A DNA stretch of 64,000 nucleotides from Burkholderia gladioli (GCF_000959725.1 NZ_CP009322.1:2604001-2668000); one strand, 5' to 3'. Counted from the first letter of the stretch, positions 1-9,256 are shown. Program-made: numbers and translations. Notes: generated by a model not told the origin, from the letters alone.

Positions 1-281
1 GTCTTGCCGGTCGCGCCATGCGTGCCGACGAAGCGCCCGATCGACACCACCGTCTCGCCCTCGCTCACGAATTCGGTGGGCGCGATCCGGAAGCTCGACC
101 ACTCGGCCATCAGCGGCGCCAGCAACCCCTCGGCCACCGCCTGCGGCCCGCGCTCCTTCACCTGGTAATGCCACATCGTGGTCCATTCGATGTCGTCGGC
201 CATCAGCGCGAGCGCCTGGGGCGCGTCGCCGCGCTCCAGCGCCGCGTAGAAGTTCTGGACGATTTCGACCGGGGTAGTCAT
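1..281 (-). CDS. SnoaL-like / ketosteroid-isomerase-like protein (3' end outside window)
   Basis: The N-terminal 93 codons of a small NTF2-fold (SnoaL-like, DUF4440/KSI-type) protein are visible. It begins MTTPVEIVQNFYAALERGD and continues with the typical ALMADDIEW segment and a strand reading ETVVSIGRFVGTH; the rest lies beyond the left edge. Members of this family are small alpha+beta cone proteins used as isomerases, cyclases, hydrolases or of unknown role, so no specific substrate can be given. ATG 281-279 is the only sensible start because the helix-forming sequence begins immediately after it. A good candidate promoter with a dyad lies about 90 bp upstream (372-420). The gene is transcribed toward the window edge. 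Confidence 0.7.
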   Translation of the reverse strand, partial: MTTPVEIVQNFYAALERGDAPQALALMADDIEWTTMWHYQVKERGPQAVAEGLLAPLMAEWSSFRIAPTEFVSEGETVVSIGRFVGTHGATGK

Positions 282-371
282 GGTGATGTCTGCCTTCTGA
301 AAGTGAGGAAACGAGGGGCGCCCAGCCCGATGCGGGGCGCTTCCCGGGTCATGTCGATCAACCGTGGGCGT

Positions 372-420
372 AACGTAGCATCGTCATAAGTAACCTGTCA
401 AAGTATATTTTTAAGGTTAC
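372..420 (-). promoter_or_regulatory. Candidate promoter with inverted-repeat operator for the SnoaL-like gene
   Basis: On the minus strand there is a perfect -35 hexamer TTGACA (401-396) and a weak -10 TACGTT (377-372), 18 bp apart. The -35 lies inside the dyad GTAACCT (390-396) / AGGTTAC (414-420), whose 7-bp arms are separated by 17 bp of AT-rich DNA. A dyad overlapping a -35 is typical of a repressor or redox-sensor operator. No regulator gene is adjacent inside the window, so the factor is unknown. Confidence 0.4.
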
Positions 421-571
421 AAAATCAAGACGAACGAAGCGGCGACGCGGCCTGGCAGGCAGCTGATATCGATGGGGGGAAGGTGATGAAGCGAACAAGC
501 GCCGGCATGCCGGCGCTTGCAGGTGAAGCGAGGAAGGATGGGGAGCAGGCGCCTTGTCGTGGCGCGCGGAA

Positions 572-1633
572 CTATTGGATCGCGTCGGGCTTCACCTCGA
601 TCCAGTTGCGATCGGCCGTCACACGCTGCCCGAGCGCCTTCTGCCGTGCCGCCGCTTCCGTCCGCCAGCGACGCATCTCCTTCAGGTTCTTGTCCTTCTT
701 GTCGACCCAGACGCGCACGCCGCCATGTTCGACGTCGGTGGCATTGAGCAGCATGTAGCCATCGGATATCGGCGTATCGCCGGCCACCAGCACCGGCTTC
801 TTCCATTGGTCGATATAACCGACGATCGAGCCGAGCTTGCCCTCGTACCAGGTCATCGGGTTCATCAGGTAGGGGGTGATCACCAGCGAACGGTTGCGCA
901 TCTCGTCGTAGTCGCCCTTGCGGATCTGGATTCGCGAGGTGGTCAGCGCCTGCGTTTGCGGATCGCGCAGCAGCGTGGTCACGCCGATCACGTTCTGCGG
1001 CTTGACGTTGTAGCCATATTTCGGATCCGCCACCACCATGCGCGTGAGTTCCTCGTGCGCGGCCGTCATCACGTAGACGGTGATGCCGTTCTCGCGCAGC
1101 TTGTTGTACAGCTCCTGCATGCCGGTGAAGAAGCGCGGCGGCTCGACCGTGCCCTCCTCCACCTTGTCGCCGCTCCAGTAGCGGATCGGGATCGGCTTGC
1201 GCGTGGCCAGCATGGCGTCGATCTGCGTCTTCAGCTCGGCCAGCGACAGCCCCGAGAAGGCCTGGGCGATCCAGGGGTAGCAGACCAGGTCGTCGATCTC
1301 GCAGAGCCGGTAGTAGTAGCTGGTCAGCGATTCGCGGTAGTCGGGCGTGTCCTTGAAGGGGATCAGCTTCAGCGAGGGATCGAGCGTCTCGCGCGTGAGC
1401 CGCCCGTTCTGCTCCAGGTAGGGGAGCAGCGATTCCTCCAGGTCGTAGCGGTAGGTGGTGTTGTCGGCGTCGAATACCGCGTAGTCGCCGCGATTGGCGT
1501 GGGCGGCGATCATCGCGTCGAGCTTGCGCGCCGCCTCGGGCGGCCAGTGCGCCAGGTCGGTGGCGCCCGCCGAGGCGGCGAAGGCGAACAGGGCGAGGCT
1601 GGCGGCGGCAAGGCGCCGGACGGATTTCGGCAT
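572..1633 (-). CDS. Secreted HAD phosphatase, phosphorylcholine phosphatase (PchP) family
   Basis: 353-aa HAD-superfamily phosphatase with an N-terminal signal peptide (basic MPKSVRR, then an Ala-rich core ending around ASAGA). HAD motif I reads FDADNTTY, motif II VYVMTAAHEE, and motif III AGDTPISDGYML, close to the GDTPDSD loop that characterises Pseudomonas PchP. PchP acts in the periplasm, releasing choline from phosphorylcholine made by phospholipase C from host lipids. ATG 1633 was chosen over an in-frame ATG 27 codons upstream because it directly precedes the signal peptide and has an AGGAG ribosome site. It sits with two secreted peptidases in one orientation, consistent with nutrient scavenging. 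Substrate is inferred from family; another organic phosphate is possible. Confidence 0.8.
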   Translation of the reverse strand: MPKSVRRLAAASLALFAFAASAGATDLAHWPPEAARKLDAMIAAHANRGDYAVFDADNTTYRYDLEESLLPYLEQNGRLTRETLDPSLKLIPFKDTPDYRESLTSYYYRLCEIDDLVCYPWIAQAFSGLSLAELKTQIDAMLATRKPIPIRYWSGDKVEEGTVEPPRFFTGMQELYNKLRENGITVYVMTAAHEELTRMVVADPKYGYNVKPQNVIGVTTLLRDPQTQALTTSRIQIRKGDYDEMRNRSLVITPYLMNPMTWYEGKLGSIVGYIDQWKKPVLVAGDTPISDGYMLLNATDVEHGGVRVWVDKKDKNLKEMRRWRTEAAARQKALGQRVTADRNWIEVKPDAIQ

Positions 1634-1774
1634 GGAAGGCTCCTGAGGATCGCTGCGGCAGCGTCGATTGTGCAGACGCCCCGCAATCCGAAACGTCACG
1701 AAAACGTCACACACTTGTCTACCTGCGCCATGCCGCCGGCAGGCAGCGACCCGGAGGTCGCGCCGCCGCCTGCC

Positions 1775-3022
1775 TTAGCGTTTCGCCGCCGCGCCGTCGC
1801 CCAGGTCTACCGCATAGGCCAGCGCCAGCTTGCCGAACTTCAGCGCGTGGTTCGCCTGCCGGTCCGAATTCGCCAGCGTGTCGTTGACGGTATGGATATA
1901 CGGGCTGTCGTTCTGGTCGGCCTCGAACGGGAACGAGGCGCGATAGCCCTGCGCGGTCCACGAGGCATGATCCGAGCACGCATAGCCGCACACCGAGGTT
2001 CCCACCGAGAGCTCCGGCAGGTAGGTCTTCGCGAGCGTCTGCAGATAGCTGTTCTGCGCAGCGTTCGTGTAGTCGGTGATCAGGTAGATATCCTTGGCGT
2101 CGCCCTTGTAGTTCGTCATGTCGAGCTGCAACACGCCCACCACGTTGACGTTCTGCGCGCGGAACTGCTTCGCGATCTCGTTCGAGCCCAGCAGGCCGGC
2201 TTCCTCGGCCGAGTAGCCGATGAACTTGATGGTGCGCTTCGGCTTGTAGTTGTTGGCCAGCATCACGCGCAGCGCCTCGGTCAGGCTGGCGATGCCGGAA
2301 GCATCGTCGTCGGCGCCCGGCGCGCGCGTGTTCTCCGAGGTCCGGCCGACCGTCGAATCGAGGTGGCCGCCCAGCACCACCGTGCCCGCCGACGGGTCGC
2401 TGCCCTGGATGGTCAGGATCACCGACTTCTGCGCCCACTTGCTGTGCGTGAACTGCTCGACCGTGATGTCGCCGCGCGAGCCGGCCAGTTGCTTCCACTG
2501 CTGGGCCAGCCAGTTCGAGGCGGCCACGCCATGCGAGGTGGTGTAGTAGCGATTGGTGAAGTTGGTCGAGAGCGCCGTGATGGTGCTGACGATGTTGCTG
2601 GCCTGCAGTTGCTGGACCCATACCGCGATCGGCTGGGCGCTGGCGAGCGCGAAGTCGGCGGCGGCCTCGGCCTGCTTGGCCTGCGGCGCCGGCTGCAGCG
2701 CGCGCCGCGCCGCGTCGAAGGAATCGTGCACGATGAAGCCGGGCCCGTGGCCGCGCCCGTGATGCACGGCGTAGGCGAGCTCGCCGAGCACGGCGTCGTC
2801 GACGCGCGCGATATGCACGGTCTCCTCGTGCGCGGCGCCGTCGGCGGTCTTGCCGGCGGAAAGCGTGGTGCTGTAGAGCGAGGCCGCGCCGGCATCGAGC
2901 TGCCGGAGCTGCTGGAAGGCCGGATCGCCGAGCGTGATCCAGACCGGCGCCGCGTGCGCCGCGGCCGCGAACAGCGCGCCGCACAGCGCGAGCGCCAGGT
3001 GTTTCGGTTTCGGTAGAGGCAT
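1775..3022 (-). CDS. Secreted M28 aminopeptidase (bacterial leucyl aminopeptidase type)
   Basis: 415-aa protein with a signal peptide (MPLPKPKHLALALCG through AAHAAP), a roughly 80-residue pro-region and an M28 catalytic domain. The co-catalytic zinc ligands are visible in order: GGHLDS, GADDDASG, SAEEAGLLGS (catalytic Glu plus ligand Glu), QLDMTNYKG, and the late HTVNDT segment. CGYACSDHASW gives the conserved disulfide pair seen in Aeromonas/Vibrio aminopeptidases. The family removes N-terminal hydrophobic residues from peptides outside the cell. ATG 3022 was preferred to ATG 3043, which lacks a ribosome site and would add residues before the signal peptide. The gene lies 79 bp downstream of the metalloprotease, so the endo- and exopeptidase could act in sequence. 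Confidence 0.88.
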   Translation of the reverse strand: MPLPKPKHLALALCGALFAAAAHAAPVWITLGDPAFQQLRQLDAGAASLYSTTLSAGKTADGAAHEETVHIARVDDAVLGELAYAVHHGRGHGPGFIVHDSFDAARRALQPAPQAKQAEAAADFALASAQPIAVWVQQLQASNIVSTITALSTNFTNRYYTTSHGVAASNWLAQQWKQLAGSRGDITVEQFTHSKWAQKSVILTIQGSDPSAGTVVLGGHLDSTVGRTSENTRAPGADDDASGIASLTEALRVMLANNYKPKRTIKFIGYSAEEAGLLGSNEIAKQFRAQNVNVVGVLQLDMTNYKGDAKDIYLITDYTNAAQNSYLQTLAKTYLPELSVGTSVCGYACSDHASWTAQGYRASFPFEADQNDSPYIHTVNDTLANSDRQANHALKFGKLALAYAVDLGDGAAAKR

Positions 3023-3101
3023 GGTCGTCCCGTCAAGGGTCATGATGTCGAGAAATCGGCGCGCGCCGCGGGTCGCGCGGCACGCACCGGCCAGGCGATC
3101 C

Positions 3102-4808
3102 TCAGGACTTCTGCGGCACCGTCACGGCGTAGGTGCAACTCTTGTTGTAGGCGTTCGCGATCGCGTTGATCTGCGTGCTGCTGTAGCCGAGCGCCGAGGC
3201 CGCCGTGATCACGGCCTGCGCGGCCGCCTTCTGGTTGGTCGAGCCGTTGGTCATCGACAGGCCCTTCAGGAAGGCCTTGTCCATCGCCTGGCCGCCGATC
3301 GCGTCGCGCGCCACCAGGTTGCACGAGGCCCAGTACTGGCCGGCCGTGTGGATCTCGGAGCTGCGGATCTGCGCATAGGTGCGGCCGACGTTGTAGTTGG
3401 TCACGCGGCCCGGCCAGAATTCGTTGTGGCCGTCCCAGTTGTAGACCCAGTTGTACTGCGCGTCGGACGGGCTCCACTGGTTGAAGTCGCGGCTGTAGCC
3501 GGCCGCCAGGTAGTCGCCCACGCCTTCCGACAGGCCTTCCGATTGCGACAGCCCGCCATTGGTGATCCAGTCGTGGATGCCGTGGCCCAGTTCGTGGATC
3601 ACCACGTCGGCGTCCTCGGCGTCGTCCACGCCGCCCTGGCCGAAGGTCAGCTGGCCGCTGCCCGAGGAATAGGCCGAGTTGTCGTCGCCCGATTCGCCGT
3701 GCGGATCGAACTGCACGCCGCCCGTGTACTGGTAGGGCAGCGCCTTGATGCCCAGCGTCTGGTTCACGTAGCGCAGGAAGGTATCGATGTGGTAGTAGGC
3801 GTTGACGGCCTCGAAATAGAGGTTGCCGCGCGTGAACTCGAAGGCCGGCGAGGACTGCACGGGGCAGGCGTTGTCGCGCGGCGCATCGAAGTCGACACAG
3901 GAGGCGAACGGTCCCGACAGCGAATAGCTCGCGCCCGATTGCTTCAGGTCCTTCAGCGTCACCCGCACGCGCGCGGCGCTCAGCTGGGTGGAATCGGCGT
4001 TGTTGTTGTCCTTGTAGCCGGTGCTGCCGTAGCTGCTCTTGGTGGAGGACAGCGGATCGGGGCGGAACACGTAGCCCGAGCCGTCGACGGCGTAGAAGGC
4101 CTTGTCCTCGGCGCGCAGCACCTCGCCGCTGGTCGCGTCGATCAGCAGTTCCCAATCGCCCTTCGGGCCGCCGTCGGGCCGGCCGCGCACCTTCCAGGCC
4201 GTGTGCGTGCCGGCCGCGTCGCGGAACGCCACCAATTGCGCCTCGGCGTTGCGCAGCTCGCCGATGCCGAGATAGCTGCGTGCGCGATCGAGCGCCTGCT
4301 GCTGGTCCACCGCCTGCGTCTTGGACGCCTTGGGCGCCACGCCGCCGATCGCATTGCTGGCGACGTACAGCACGCTGCCGTCCTTGCCGATCGTCACGGC
4401 GATCTCGCTGCCGTAGACGGGCAGCCCCGCCGCCACCTGCCGCAGCCGCACCACCGTGAAATCCGGGTCCTGGCGCTGCGACACCAGCTCGAGGCCGGCC
4501 AGCGCGGTCGCGTCCAGGCCGAGCTGCCTGGCCTGCGTGGCCAGGAAATCGCGGGCGGTCGCCTCGGGCGTCGAGGCGGTCTTCTTCACGCGGTAAGCCG
4601 GATTCGCGAGCGTGACCGACACCGCGCCGGTGCTGCTCGGCGCGGCCTCGCCGCCGGCGGCGGCCCTGGCCACGCCGCGCGTCAGGCTCTCGCGCAGGTT
4701 CTCGGCCTGCGGGTTGCCGGTCTTCGACTGTGCCGCGACGCCATGCACCATGCCGAGACCCAGTGCGATGCTCAATGCGAGCGGCAATGCCTTGCGTGCT
4801 GTCTGCAT
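3102..4808 (-). CDS. Secreted zinc metalloprotease (gluzincin, M4/M36-like) with FTP propeptide
   Basis: 568-aa preproenzyme. Residues 1-26 form a signal peptide ending AAQS. Residues of about 45-235 resemble an FTP/PepSY-type inhibitory propeptide (QRQDPDFTVVRLRQV, LPVYGSEIAV, then WELLIDATSGEVLRAEDKA). The catalytic part carries the zinc motif HELGHGIHDW followed about 20 residues later by the glutamate ligand in LSEGVGDYLAAGYS, the HExxH...E arrangement of gluzincins. Family knowledge: such enzymes are exported, self-process, and degrade extracellular protein. It differs clearly from classical thermolysin around the active helix, so M4 versus M36 is left open. A dyad lies about 130 bp upstream (4937-4949). 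Confidence 0.8.
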   Translation of the reverse strand: MQTARKALPLALSIALGLGMVHGVAAQSKTGNPQAENLRESLTRGVARAAAGGEAAPSSTGAVSVTLANPAYRVKKTASTPEATARDFLATQARQLGLDATALAGLELVSQRQDPDFTVVRLRQVAAGLPVYGSEIAVTIGKDGSVLYVASNAIGGVAPKASKTQAVDQQQALDRARSYLGIGELRNAEAQLVAFRDAAGTHTAWKVRGRPDGGPKGDWELLIDATSGEVLRAEDKAFYAVDGSGYVFRPDPLSSTKSSYGSTGYKDNNNADSTQLSAARVRVTLKDLKQSGASYSLSGPFASCVDFDAPRDNACPVQSSPAFEFTRGNLYFEAVNAYYHIDTFLRYVNQTLGIKALPYQYTGGVQFDPHGESGDDNSAYSSGSGQLTFGQGGVDDAEDADVVIHELGHGIHDWITNGGLSQSEGLSEGVGDYLAAGYSRDFNQWSPSDAQYNWVYNWDGHNEFWPGRVTNYNVGRTYAQIRSSEIHTAGQYWASCNLVARDAIGGQAMDKAFLKGLSMTNGSTNQKAAAQAVITAASALGYSSTQINAIANAYNKSCTYAVTVPQKS

Positions 4809-5540
4809 GTGTTCACCTCTTGCTACGGTTAGGTTGGAACCGCGCCCGGGGCGGGTCGCGGGTACGGCAGGTACGACCAGGCGCCGCGCGTCGGCACGAC
4901 GATGCCGTCACGCAGTGCGAGACTGCGATGCCTTGGTTAGTGAAACTAAGTATCTTGCGCGGACCGGGCGCGCGAAGCGGGCGCGCTGGCTACGAGGTGC
5001 CGGAAGGCGGCGGGCGGACGGAGGAAACCGGGGATTGGCCGCTTGCTTGCATCGTCATCTGATACCCCTCGATGGATCGAAACGTCGATGGTGCCGCGGC
5101 AGCGATGCGTACCGATTGTGTCGGCCGGATTCTCGTGCAGCCCGCGGAAGTGTCGGACATATTACAGAATATTTTCTTGGAGATTGCGAATTATTTTCGA
5201 TACTTCTTTCGTTGAAATCCTCTATTAACAAAATGACCGCCGCATGCCGATGAAGCGGCATGAAATACCGGCCGCATCGCCTTGTCGCTTATGGCGCGGC
5301 AGGAACGAATCCATTCCATTTCGCGTCGATTGCGCTGCCAATGCGGATTCTTTTATTTATGGCAATTGACCACGATTCGATTAAAGATAAACGCGATCAT
5401 CGACGGCAGGCTGAATGGCGCCGGTAAAGCGGCATCCATCGCGATAGCCGGGCGAACCGGTTCCGGTCGCGGCCCGCGCGAACCCGCGCGTCAGCACTGA
5501 CACCGATGGAAGCGGTTCCGCCCCGCCCCTACAATGCGCC
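4809..5540. other. 732-bp intergenic region between the metalloprotease and LysR genes
   Basis: No convincing coding sequence is seen on either strand. The left part is GC-rich. The part from about 5150 to 5420 is markedly AT-richer than the surroundings, with runs such as AATATTTTCTTGG and TTATTTATGG. It must hold both divergent promoters: metalloprotease on the minus strand and LysR on the plus strand. A symmetric element is noted separately at 4937-4949. Confidence 0.5.
4937..4949. promoter_or_regulatory. T-N11-A dyad upstream of the metalloprotease gene
   Basis: TTAGTGAAACTAA is an interrupted palindrome (TTAGT/ACTAA, 3-bp centre) matching the T-N11-A pattern typical of LysR-type binding sites. 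It lies about 130 bp upstream of the metalloprotease start. The LysR gene at 5541 is the nearest regulator, but control of the protease by it is only a guess. Confidence 0.3.
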
Positions 5541-6434
5541 ATGGACATTCGTTACGTGCAGAGCTTCGTCGCGGTGCTGGAATGCGGTTCGATCGCCGAG
5601 GCCGCGCGCCGGCTCGACCTGACCGCCACGGCGGTGTCGGCACGCATCCATTCGCTGGAGGAAGCGCTCGGCGCGCAACTGGTGCGCCGCTCGGGGCGAC
5701 GCGTGGTGCCGACCGCCGAGGGCCTGAAGATCCTCGACAGCGCGCATGCGGTGCTGCGCTCGGTGCGCGACATGCAGGCGGTCGCGCAGGACGGCCGCAC
5801 CGAGCTCGGCGAACTGCGCGTGGGCGTGTTCGTCTCGGCGATGGTCAGCCTGCTGCCTTCGCTGCTGCAGCGTGTCTACGCGGCTTATCCGGGCTTCCGG
5901 ATCTTCGTCGAACCCGGCGCCTCGGTGGAGTTGTGCAGGAAGGTGGGCACGGGGGAGCTGGATATCGCGATCGTCGTCGAGCCGCAGTTCACCATCCCCA
6001 AGACCTGCGAATGGCGCATCCTCACCGAGGAACCGCTGGTGGTGGTTGCGCCCGCAAGCATGGCGGGGCGCGACGCGCACGAGCTGCTGCGCGCCGAGCC
6101 CTTCATCCGCTACGACCGCAGCGTGCTCGGCGGCCAACTGGTCGAGCGCTACCTGCGCGACCACGATCTGCATCCGAGGCAGCGCCTGGAGATCGACGGC
6201 CTGTTGGCAATCGCGGCGCTGGTGGACAAGGGACTCGGCGTGTCGTTGCTGCCGGACTGGCCCTCGCTGTGGACCAGCGGCCTGGCGATCGCGCGGATCG
6301 CCCTGCCCGATCGCGCGCCGGTCAGGCGCATCGGCATGATCATCGCGCGGCACACGCCGCGCCTGCCGCTCGCGCAGGCCTTCGCGCACGAAGCGGCCGA
6401 GTTGTTCAGTCCCGAACGCGACGGCGGTGACTGA
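5541..6434 (+). CDS. LysR-family transcriptional regulator
   Basis: 297-aa regulator. The winged helix-turn-helix occupies residues of about 1-60 (MDIRYVQSFVAVLECGS, AARRLDLTATAVSARIHSLE) and the periplasmic-binding-protein-like effector domain residues of about 88-290 (LRVGVFVSAMVSLLPSL, DIAIVVEP, KGLGVSLLPDWPS). It ends 24 bp before, and faces, the last gene of the sugar-acid operon (6459-11570). This tail-to-tail layout is unusual for a LysR regulator and its targets, so it may control that operon at a distance, the protease side, or neither. ATG 5541 is fixed by the conserved N-terminus. Confidence 0.88.
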   Translation: MDIRYVQSFVAVLECGSIAEAARRLDLTATAVSARIHSLEEALGAQLVRRSGRRVVPTAEGLKILDSAHAVLRSVRDMQAVAQDGRTELGELRVGVFVSAMVSLLPSLLQRVYAAYPGFRIFVEPGASVELCRKVGTGELDIAIVVEPQFTIPKTCEWRILTEEPLVVVAPASMAGRDAHELLRAEPFIRYDRSVLGGQLVERYLRDHDLHPRQRLEIDGLLAIAALVDKGLGVSLLPDWPSLWTSGLAIARIALPDRAPVRRIGMIIARHTPRLPLAQAFAHEAAELFSPERDGGD

Positions 6435-6458
6435 GCCGTCGGCATCGACACGCGCGCA

Positions 6459-7391
6459 TCACACCGGCGTCAACGGCGCCTCCCCCGCCAGCACGCGATG
6501 CACGTTGTCGAGCATCAGCCGCAGCATGGTGCGGCGCGTCTCGTGCGTGGCCGAACCCGCATGCGGCGCCAGCACCACGTTGGGCATCGACATCAGCGGC
6601 GAATCCGCCAGCGGCTCGGCCTCGAACACGTCGAGCGCCGCGCCGCGTATCGTGCCGCGCGCCAGTGCACTGGCCAACGCGGCCTCGTCGACCACCGAGC
6701 CGCGCGAGACATTGACAAGGAATCCGTCGGGGCCGAGCTCCTCCAGCACGTCGGCGTCGATCAGGCGACGCGTGGCCGCGCCGCCGGGGCAACTGACGAT
6801 CAGGATCTCGGCGTGCCGCGCCAGCGCCGCCGCCTCGCGGAAGTGGAGATACGGCACCGGCTTCGGCTCGCGGCCGCAATAGGCGAGTTCGACGCCGAAC
6901 GGCGGGAGCCGCTTCGCGATCTCCGCGCCGATGCGCCCGAGCCCGACGATGCCGACGCGCTTGCCGGCCAGCCCCGTGGTCAGGGGATAGGCCGCGCGGG
7001 TCCAGTCGGAGGAGCGCACGTGGCGGTCCATCGCCGGAATCTCGCGCAGCAGCGCCAGCAGCAGGCCCACCGCCAGCTCCGCGACGGCCGCGTCGAGCAC
7101 GCCCGGCGTATTGGTGACCACCACGCCATGCTCGCGCGCCGCCGCCAGCGGAATCGCGTCGTAGCCGACGCCCGAGGTGGCGATGATGCGCAGCGCCGGC
7201 AGACGCTCGAGCCAGGCCGGCGCGACGGGATACCGGCTGCGCGTGACGATCGCGCGGATCCGGCCGGCCAGCGCCGCGTCGCGCGCCAGGTCCGCCTCGA
7301 CGTGGCATTGCAGCTCCGCGTCGATCGCCTGCTGCAGCTCGGCCGGGAATTCGCCGATCCGCAGCACATGGGGACGTTCCGGCCGGCTCAT
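6459..7391 (-). CDS. D-isomer-specific 2-hydroxyacid dehydrogenase
   Basis: 310-aa NAD(P)-dependent dehydrogenase. The Rossmann motif is GIVGLGRIGAEIAKRL. The catalytic Arg lies in LVNVSRGSVVDE, the Glu in ALDVFEAEPL, and the His in VVLAPHAGSATHETR, matching the glyoxylate/hydroxypyruvate reductase-like branch. Its start codon overlaps the stop of the upstream IlvD-like gene (ATGA, 7388-7391), so the two are translationally coupled. In the sugar-acid operon it probably interconverts a 2-ketoacid with the 2-hydroxyacid. It is the last gene, 24 bp before the converging LysR stop. Confidence 0.88.
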   Translation of the reverse strand: MSRPERPHVLRIGEFPAELQQAIDAELQCHVEADLARDAALAGRIRAIVTRSRYPVAPAWLERLPALRIIATSGVGYDAIPLAAAREHGVVVTNTPGVLDAAVAELAVGLLLALLREIPAMDRHVRSSDWTRAAYPLTTGLAGKRVGIVGLGRIGAEIAKRLPPFGVELAYCGREPKPVPYLHFREAAALARHAEILIVSCPGGAATRRLIDADVLEELGPDGFLVNVSRGSVVDEAALASALARGTIRGAALDVFEAEPLADSPLMSMPNVVLAPHAGSATHETRRTMLRLMLDNVHRVLAGEAPLTPV

Positions 7392-9163
7392 CGCGGGTCG
7401 CGCTCCTTGGCCCCGGCCTGCAGGCTCGCGGCGCGCAGGAAATCGAAGTCGACGCCTTCGTCGGCCTGCGTGACCGTCTGCAGGAACAGCTTGCGATAAC
7501 CGCGCTCGGCGCTCGGCCGCTCGATCGGCGTCTCGGCCGCGCGCCGCGCCAGTTCCTGGTCGGATACCAGCACCGACACTTCGCGCCGCGCCACGCTCAG
7601 GCGGATCCGGTCGCCGCTGCGCACATGGGCCAGCGGCCCGCCGATCGCCGATTCGGGCGTCACGTGCAGCACGATGGTGCCGAACGCGGTGCCGCTCATG
7701 CGGCCGTCCGAGATCCGCACCATGTCCTTCACGCCGGCCCGCGCGAGCTTGCGCGGGATCGGGATGTAGCCGGCCTCGGGCATGCCCGGCGCGCCCAGCG
7801 GTCCGATCCGCTTGAGCACCAGCACGTCGTCGGCGCTCACGTCGAGCGCCTCGTCGTCGATCCGCGCCACCAGGTCCTCGATGCTCTCGAACACCACCGC
7901 GCGCCCTTCGTGCTCCATCAGCCGCGGATCGGCGGCCGACTGCTTGATGATCGCGCCGCCCGGCGCGAGGTTGCCGCGCAGCACCGCCAGGCCGCCCTGC
8001 GGATAGATCGGCCGCGCGAAGGGGCGCACCACGTCCTGCTCGAAGCCTGAGCCGCTCGCCTCGATCCGCTCGCCGAGCGTCTCGCCGGTCACCGTCAGCG
8101 CATCGAGGTGCAGCAGCGGCTTGAGCTCGCGCAGCAGCGTGGCCACGCCCCCGGCCTTGTGGAAGTCCTCCATGTAGTGCTGCCCGGTGGGCTTGAGGTC
8201 GAGCAGCACCGGCGTCTCGCGGCCCATGCCGTCGAGCGCGTCCAGGTCGATGCGATGGCCCAGGCGCCCGGCGATCGCGGCCAAATGCACGATCGCATTG
8301 GTCGAGCCGCCGATCGCCAGCAGCACGCGCAGCGCGTTGTCGAAGGCCTTCGGCGTCAGCACGCGGTCGATGGTGAGCCGCTCGGCCGCCAGCTTCACGG
8401 CCGCCGTGCCGGTTTCCTCGGCCGCGCGGATCCGGTCGGCGGTCACCGCGGGCGGCGTGGCCGCGCCGGGCACCGTCATGCCGAGCGCCTCGGCGATGCA
8501 GGCCATGGTGCTGGCGGTGCCCATCACCGAGCAGGTGCCCACGCTCGCCACCAGTTGGTTGTTGACGTCGGCCACTTCCGTCTCGTCGATCTCGCTGGCG
8601 CGGAACTTCGCCCAGTAGCGGCGGCAATCGGTGCAGGCGCCCACCCGCTCGCCGCGATGCGAGCCGGTCAGCATCGCGCCCGTCACCAGCTGGATCGCCG
8701 GGATGCCGGCCGAGGCGGCGCCCATCAGTTGCGCGGGCACGGTCTTGTCGCAGCCGCCGATCAGCACCACCGCGTCCATCGGCTGCGCGCGGATCATCTC
8801 CTCGGTGTCCATCGACATCAGGTTGCGCAGGTACATCGAGGTCGGCGAGGCGAAGCTCTCGTGGATCGAGATGGTCGGGAAGTCGACCGGCAGGCCGCCG
8901 GCCAGCATCACGCCGCGCTTCACCGCCTCGATCAGCTGGGGCATGTTGCCGTGGCAGGCATTGAAGCCGCTGCCGGTGTTGACGATGCCGATCACGGGAC
9001 GGTCGAGCGCCTGGTCGGTATAGCCCGCGCCCTTGATGAAGGCCTTGCGCAGGAACAGCGAAAAGCCGGCGTCGCCGTATGAGGTGAGGCCGCGCTTCAT
9101 GCCGGTGGCTTCGTCGTCGCCTGGATTGCGCTTCGTCTGCTCGGAGGATCGATCGTCCATCAT
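7388..9163 (-). CDS. IlvD/Edd-family sugar-acid dehydratase
   Basis: 591-aa iron-sulfur dehydratase. The cluster cysteines lie in FNACHGN, GGCDKTVPA and VGTCSVMGT. GACTDCRRYW and the C-terminal ISDGRMSGTAFG are typical of the aldonate/xylonate/arabonate dehydratase branch rather than of biosynthetic IlvD. Predicted reaction: an aldonic acid to a 2-keto-3-deoxy acid, in the cytoplasm. Linkage to a DapA-like enzyme, an ACS-type transporter and a 2-hydroxyacid dehydrogenase supports sugar-acid catabolism. The start is uncertain: ATG 9163 or the next codon precedes about 20 poorly conserved residues, and MKRGLTSYGD (ATG at 9100) could also be the true N-terminus. Confidence 0.85.
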   Translation of the reverse strand: MMDDRSSEQTKRNPGDDEATGMKRGLTSYGDAGFSLFLRKAFIKGAGYTDQALDRPVIGIVNTGSGFNACHGNMPQLIEAVKRGVMLAGGLPVDFPTISIHESFASPTSMYLRNLMSMDTEEMIRAQPMDAVVLIGGCDKTVPAQLMGAASAGIPAIQLVTGAMLTGSHRGERVGACTDCRRYWAKFRASEIDETEVADVNNQLVASVGTCSVMGTASTMACIAEALGMTVPGAATPPAVTADRIRAAEETGTAAVKLAAERLTIDRVLTPKAFDNALRVLLAIGGSTNAIVHLAAIAGRLGHRIDLDALDGMGRETPVLLDLKPTGQHYMEDFHKAGGVATLLRELKPLLHLDALTVTGETLGERIEASGSGFEQDVVRPFARPIYPQGGLAVLRGNLAPGGAIIKQSAADPRLMEHEGRAVVFESIEDLVARIDDEALDVSADDVLVLKRIGPLGAPGMPEAGYIPIPRKLARAGVKDMVRISDGRMSGTAFGTIVLHVTPESAIGGPLAHVRSGDRIRLSVARREVSVLVSDQELARRAAETPIERPSAERGYRKLFLQTVTQADEGVDFDFLRAASLQAGAKERDPR

Positions 9164-9256
9164 GTATTCCTTGCTGGTGTCGCTGGTGTTGCCTGTGGCG
9201 CGGGCCTCGAAGGGCTCGCGCCTCCTTTGGAGTGCTGCGTGTTTCGTTTCGCGCGC

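Noticed and set aside
5150..5420. Small RNA or small protein gene in the AT-rich patch
   Set aside because: No promoter-plus-terminator pair or ribosome site with a credible frame could be identified.
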